DNA of 23,049 nt, from positions 1 to 23,049 of IMG/VR virus record IMGVR_UViG_3300032053_000550, one strand, 5' to 3'. The position numbers and the translations under genes were made by a program. This DNA is from a virus. This document shows positions 21,702 to 23,049 of this stretch, one piece after another (positions within the stretch are counted from its first letter, which is position 1; each line of letters opens with the position of its first letter). Below the pieces are notes generated by a model, which saw only the letters and a program-made list of their open reading frames with translations, was not told the DNA's origin and did not search any database.

Positions 21702-21721
21702 TTTTGAGTTAGCATTATATA
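21702..21721 (+). promoter_or_regulatory. Late promoter, copy 2 of the repeated 20-base element
   Basis: Identical over 20 bases to 15306-15325 and likewise placed directly after a stop codon (the stopper's TAG). The TATA box (21715-21721) lies 31 bases before an ATG at 21746 that opens an 18-codon frame, and 78 bases before the tail-completion ATG (21793). The remaining intergenic bases (21722-21792) hold that short frame and a GGAGG ribosome site. Confidence 0.75.
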
Positions 21722-21745
21722 AGGTAAAAACAAAAATTAAGCCTG

Positions 21746-21802
21746 ATGAGTCCTTTATGGATGAAGAAACCCCCCTGTATGGAGGATAGAAAATGGCCGT
21801 AA
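21746..21802 (+). CDS. Putative 18-aa leaderless leader peptide
   Basis: An 18-codon frame (MSPLWMKKPPC..., ending KWP then TAA) whose ATG sits 31 bases after the first T of the TATA box, exactly where the other operon-leading genes begin. It spans the GGAGG ribosome site of the next gene and ends 10 bases inside it. It may be a small leader peptide whose translation opens or controls that site, or simply chance. Supported by spacing only. Confidence 0.35.
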   Translation: MSPLWMKKPPCMEDRKWP

Positions 21803-22236
21803 GTGTAAGTACAATCACTACAAATATCTGGGATGCAATACAGACAATCATAAGTGGCAATACTACAGTAGACAACAATTCTACTGCTGTTTATGGGACA
21901 TATCCTCAACAGTTCATTGATTCTGCTGGAGGGCTTCCAATGGTTATAGTACACAAACCCGAGGTGACAGAACAAAGGATTACAATGACCAAAAAGAAAT
22001 TCCTTATTTCTATCAGGATAGAATCCTTTACTGACAACGCTGCTGGTCTTAAAGTGCTTTCTGATGCAGTAAGGAACGCCCTCGAAACCAATAAAGTTAC
22101 CACAAGAGGCAGCAACCAGCTTTATCATTTTAAAATAGTCGAAGATACAGAAGATTTTGACTTAAGGGCAAACAAAAGAGTACACCGCAACATACTTGGT
22201 GCTTCATATGAGTTTGTCGGTGGAGGAGATTTATAA
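21793..22236 (+). CDS. Tail terminator or tail-completion protein
   Basis: A 147-residue protein in the position of the minor tail/terminator gene. It has an N-terminal TTNIWDAIQTIISG helix, then GGLPMVIVHKPEVTE, a strand pair KKKFLISIRIESFTDNA, a helix LKVLSDAVRNALETN and a closing HRNILGASYEFVG. This alpha/beta order (helix, strands, helix, long strand) is that of tail terminator proteins such as lambda gpU and SPP1 gp17. GGAGG lies 7-12 bases before the ATG. Its stop overlaps the next ATG by one base (TAATG). Confidence 0.62.
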   Translation: MAVSVSTITTNIWDAIQTIISGNTTVDNNSTAVYGTYPQQFIDSAGGLPMVIVHKPEVTEQRITMTKKKFLISIRIESFTDNAAGLKVLSDAVRNALETNKVTTRGSNQLYHFKIVEDTEDFDLRANKRVHRNILGASYEFVGGGDL

Positions 22237-22718
22237 TGGCTAATATACTGACAATCAACATTGATGACAGAAAAGCAAGGGATATGTTAGGCAGAATCAG
22301 AAAAAATCTTCCACAAGTCAATGATAAAGGAGCCAAAAAAGTTGCTGACATCTATGCCGAAGAGATAAAATTCAGGATGTATGCACATAAATTTACTGGA
22401 ACTTCTATGGGAGATTTGGATTTGGGTGGCATAAAAGTTGAAGATGGTAAATATGTTGTCAGAGCGCCAAAATATCTCTGGTATGTTGACCAGGGAACTA
22501 AACCACATTTCGTTAGTCTTTCAAAGCATCCAGAACTATATGATTGGGCAAGAATGCACGGTATGAATCCTTATTATTTACGTTATAAAATATCCAAAGA
22601 AGGAACAGAAAGATATGGTGTCATCAGGGATGGAATTAAAGCGGGTGATAAGAGATTCAGGCAAATCCTGAAACAACATTATGATACTTATATTGAATCT
22701 AAAGGGAGGAATGTATGA
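22236..22718 (+). CDS. HK97 gp10-like head-tail joining protein
   Basis: A 160-residue protein with the features of the HK97 gp10 group: an N-terminal LTINIDDRKARDMLGRIRKNL, a helix GAKKVADIYAEEIKFRM, and then the typical element GKYVVRAPKYLWYVDQGTKPH, where Y-x-x-x-x-x-G-T-x-P-H is the hallmark. Members assist joining of head and tail. The C-terminal part contains HPELYDWARMHG and basic helices. The ATG overlaps the preceding stop and has GGAGGAG upstream; the stop overlaps the next start (ATGA). Confidence 0.72.
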   Translation: MANILTINIDDRKARDMLGRIRKNLPQVNDKGAKKVADIYAEEIKFRMYAHKFTGTSMGDLDLGGIKVEDGKYVVRAPKYLWYVDQGTKPHFVSLSKHPELYDWARMHGMNPYYLRYKISKEGTERYGVIRDGIKAGDKRFRQILKQHYDTYIESKGRNV

Positions 22719-22894
22719 AATATAAAATCACCAACTTAATGCCAGATACTCGGCAGTTCAATTCACACGGTACAATAGTTGTAATCAAAGGTCATGCGTC
22801 ACTTGTAATTGACGACTTTATTGAACTTCCTAAAGAGGTCTTTAAGGTTGAAGAGTTTGAAAAGATTCCTAAAAAGGGAAAATTGAATAGTTGA
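22715..22894 (+). CDS. Hypothetical protein, 59 aa
   Basis: A small gene starting in an ATGA overlap with the gp10-like gene, with GGGAGGA 5-10 bases upstream. It begins MKYKITNLMPDTRQFN, continues with strand-like TIVVIKGHASLVID and a Pro/Lys-rich end (LPKEVFKVEEFEKIPKKGK). Similar short beta-hairpin proteins lie before the tail tube gene in several tailed viruses, where their function is unclear. No metal site or TM. Confidence 0.62.
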   Translation: MKYKITNLMPDTRQFNSHGTIVVIKGHASLVIDDFIELPKEVFKVEEFEKIPKKGKLNS

Positions 22895-22916
22895 TTAGAA
22901 GAATTGGAGGTAAACT

Positions 22917-23049
22917 ATGGGAGTAGATGTATGGTCAGAAACCGCATTGGTAGCAATTACACAATCAACTGCGTCGACAAATACTGATGTCATATTCCAC
23001 ACGATAACTGAGACTGTTGATATTGACATGGGCGAAAAGGATTTTGAAA
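22917..23049 (+). CDS. Probable major tail tube protein, N-terminus only
   Basis: The gene runs off the right edge; 44 codons are visible. GGAGGT lies 7-12 bases before the ATG. The visible part starts MGVDVWSETALVAITQ and ends with TVDIDMGEKDFE, which resembles the N-terminal beta strands and the D-x-D/G-E-K-D-F-E type of loop in major tail tube proteins. Location after the tail-completion genes is as expected. Its identity is thus likely but rests on few residues. Confidence 0.5.
   Translation, partial: MGVDVWSETALVAITQSTASTNTDVIFHTITETVDIDMGEKDFE

Noticed and set aside
21743-21770. CTGATGAGTCC...GGATGAA resembles the core of a hammerhead ribozyme with stem II
   Set aside because: The base after GAA is G rather than the required A, and I found no partners for stems I or III on either side. 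The same bases are better explained as a short reading frame.

Overview
The window looks like part of the genome of a tailed, head-tail virus (Caudoviricetes type) or provirus of an archaeon. The viral call is firm. A terminase large subunit, portal, capsid maturation protease, probable scaffold, decoration protein, HK97-fold major capsid protein, head-tail connectors and the start of a probable tail tube protein appear in canonical order. The archaeal call rests on four things: TATA boxes 29-31 nt (first T to A of ATG) upstream of operon-leading genes that would give leaderless mRNAs; strong Shine-Dalgarno sites (GGAGG type) inside operons; a TFIIB-like cyclin-fold protein; and exported proteins crowded with N-x-S/T sequons. 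The surface proteins resemble, from memory, cell-surface proteins of DPANN archaea (Woesearchaeota type). That host guess is weak.

Layout. Positions 1-5322 lie on the minus strand in two tightly packed, probably early, operons of mostly small genes. Operon A (reading from 5322 to 3395) holds a 65-aa protein, a possible OB-fold protein, two zinc-ribbon microproteins, a two-TM protein and an ASCH-domain protein. Operon B (from 3332 leftward) begins with a ribbon-helix-helix regulator and a mini-TFB. It continues through an Rnl2-like RNA ligase, several zinc-ribbon microproteins and unknowns to a lipoprotein and a gene cut by the left edge. A divergent promoter with a palindromic TATA sequence (5352-5363) separates operon A from the rightward late genes.

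Positions 5385-23049 are the plus-strand late region: terminase; then portal, a small virion-type protein, a 690-aa exported repeat glycoprotein, a 1072-aa membrane-anchored beta-helix protein, a coiled-coil protein, an ASCH-like protein and the maturation protease; then scaffold, decoration, major capsid, two more exported proteins (one a Cys-rich, membrane-anchored stalk), decoration-like proteins, two zinc-binding proteins and two connectors; then tail-completion proteins and the tail tube start. Four late promoters are visible (5352, 6684, 15306, 21702). The last two share 20 identical bases placed directly after the upstream stop codon.

The most unusual content is a set of four secreted or membrane-anchored, sequon-rich proteins embedded among capsid genes, together with a viral TFB-like factor and a repeated late promoter that it could in principle recognise. 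No integrase, tRNA, rRNA, CRISPR array, insertion sequence or small terminase was recognised.
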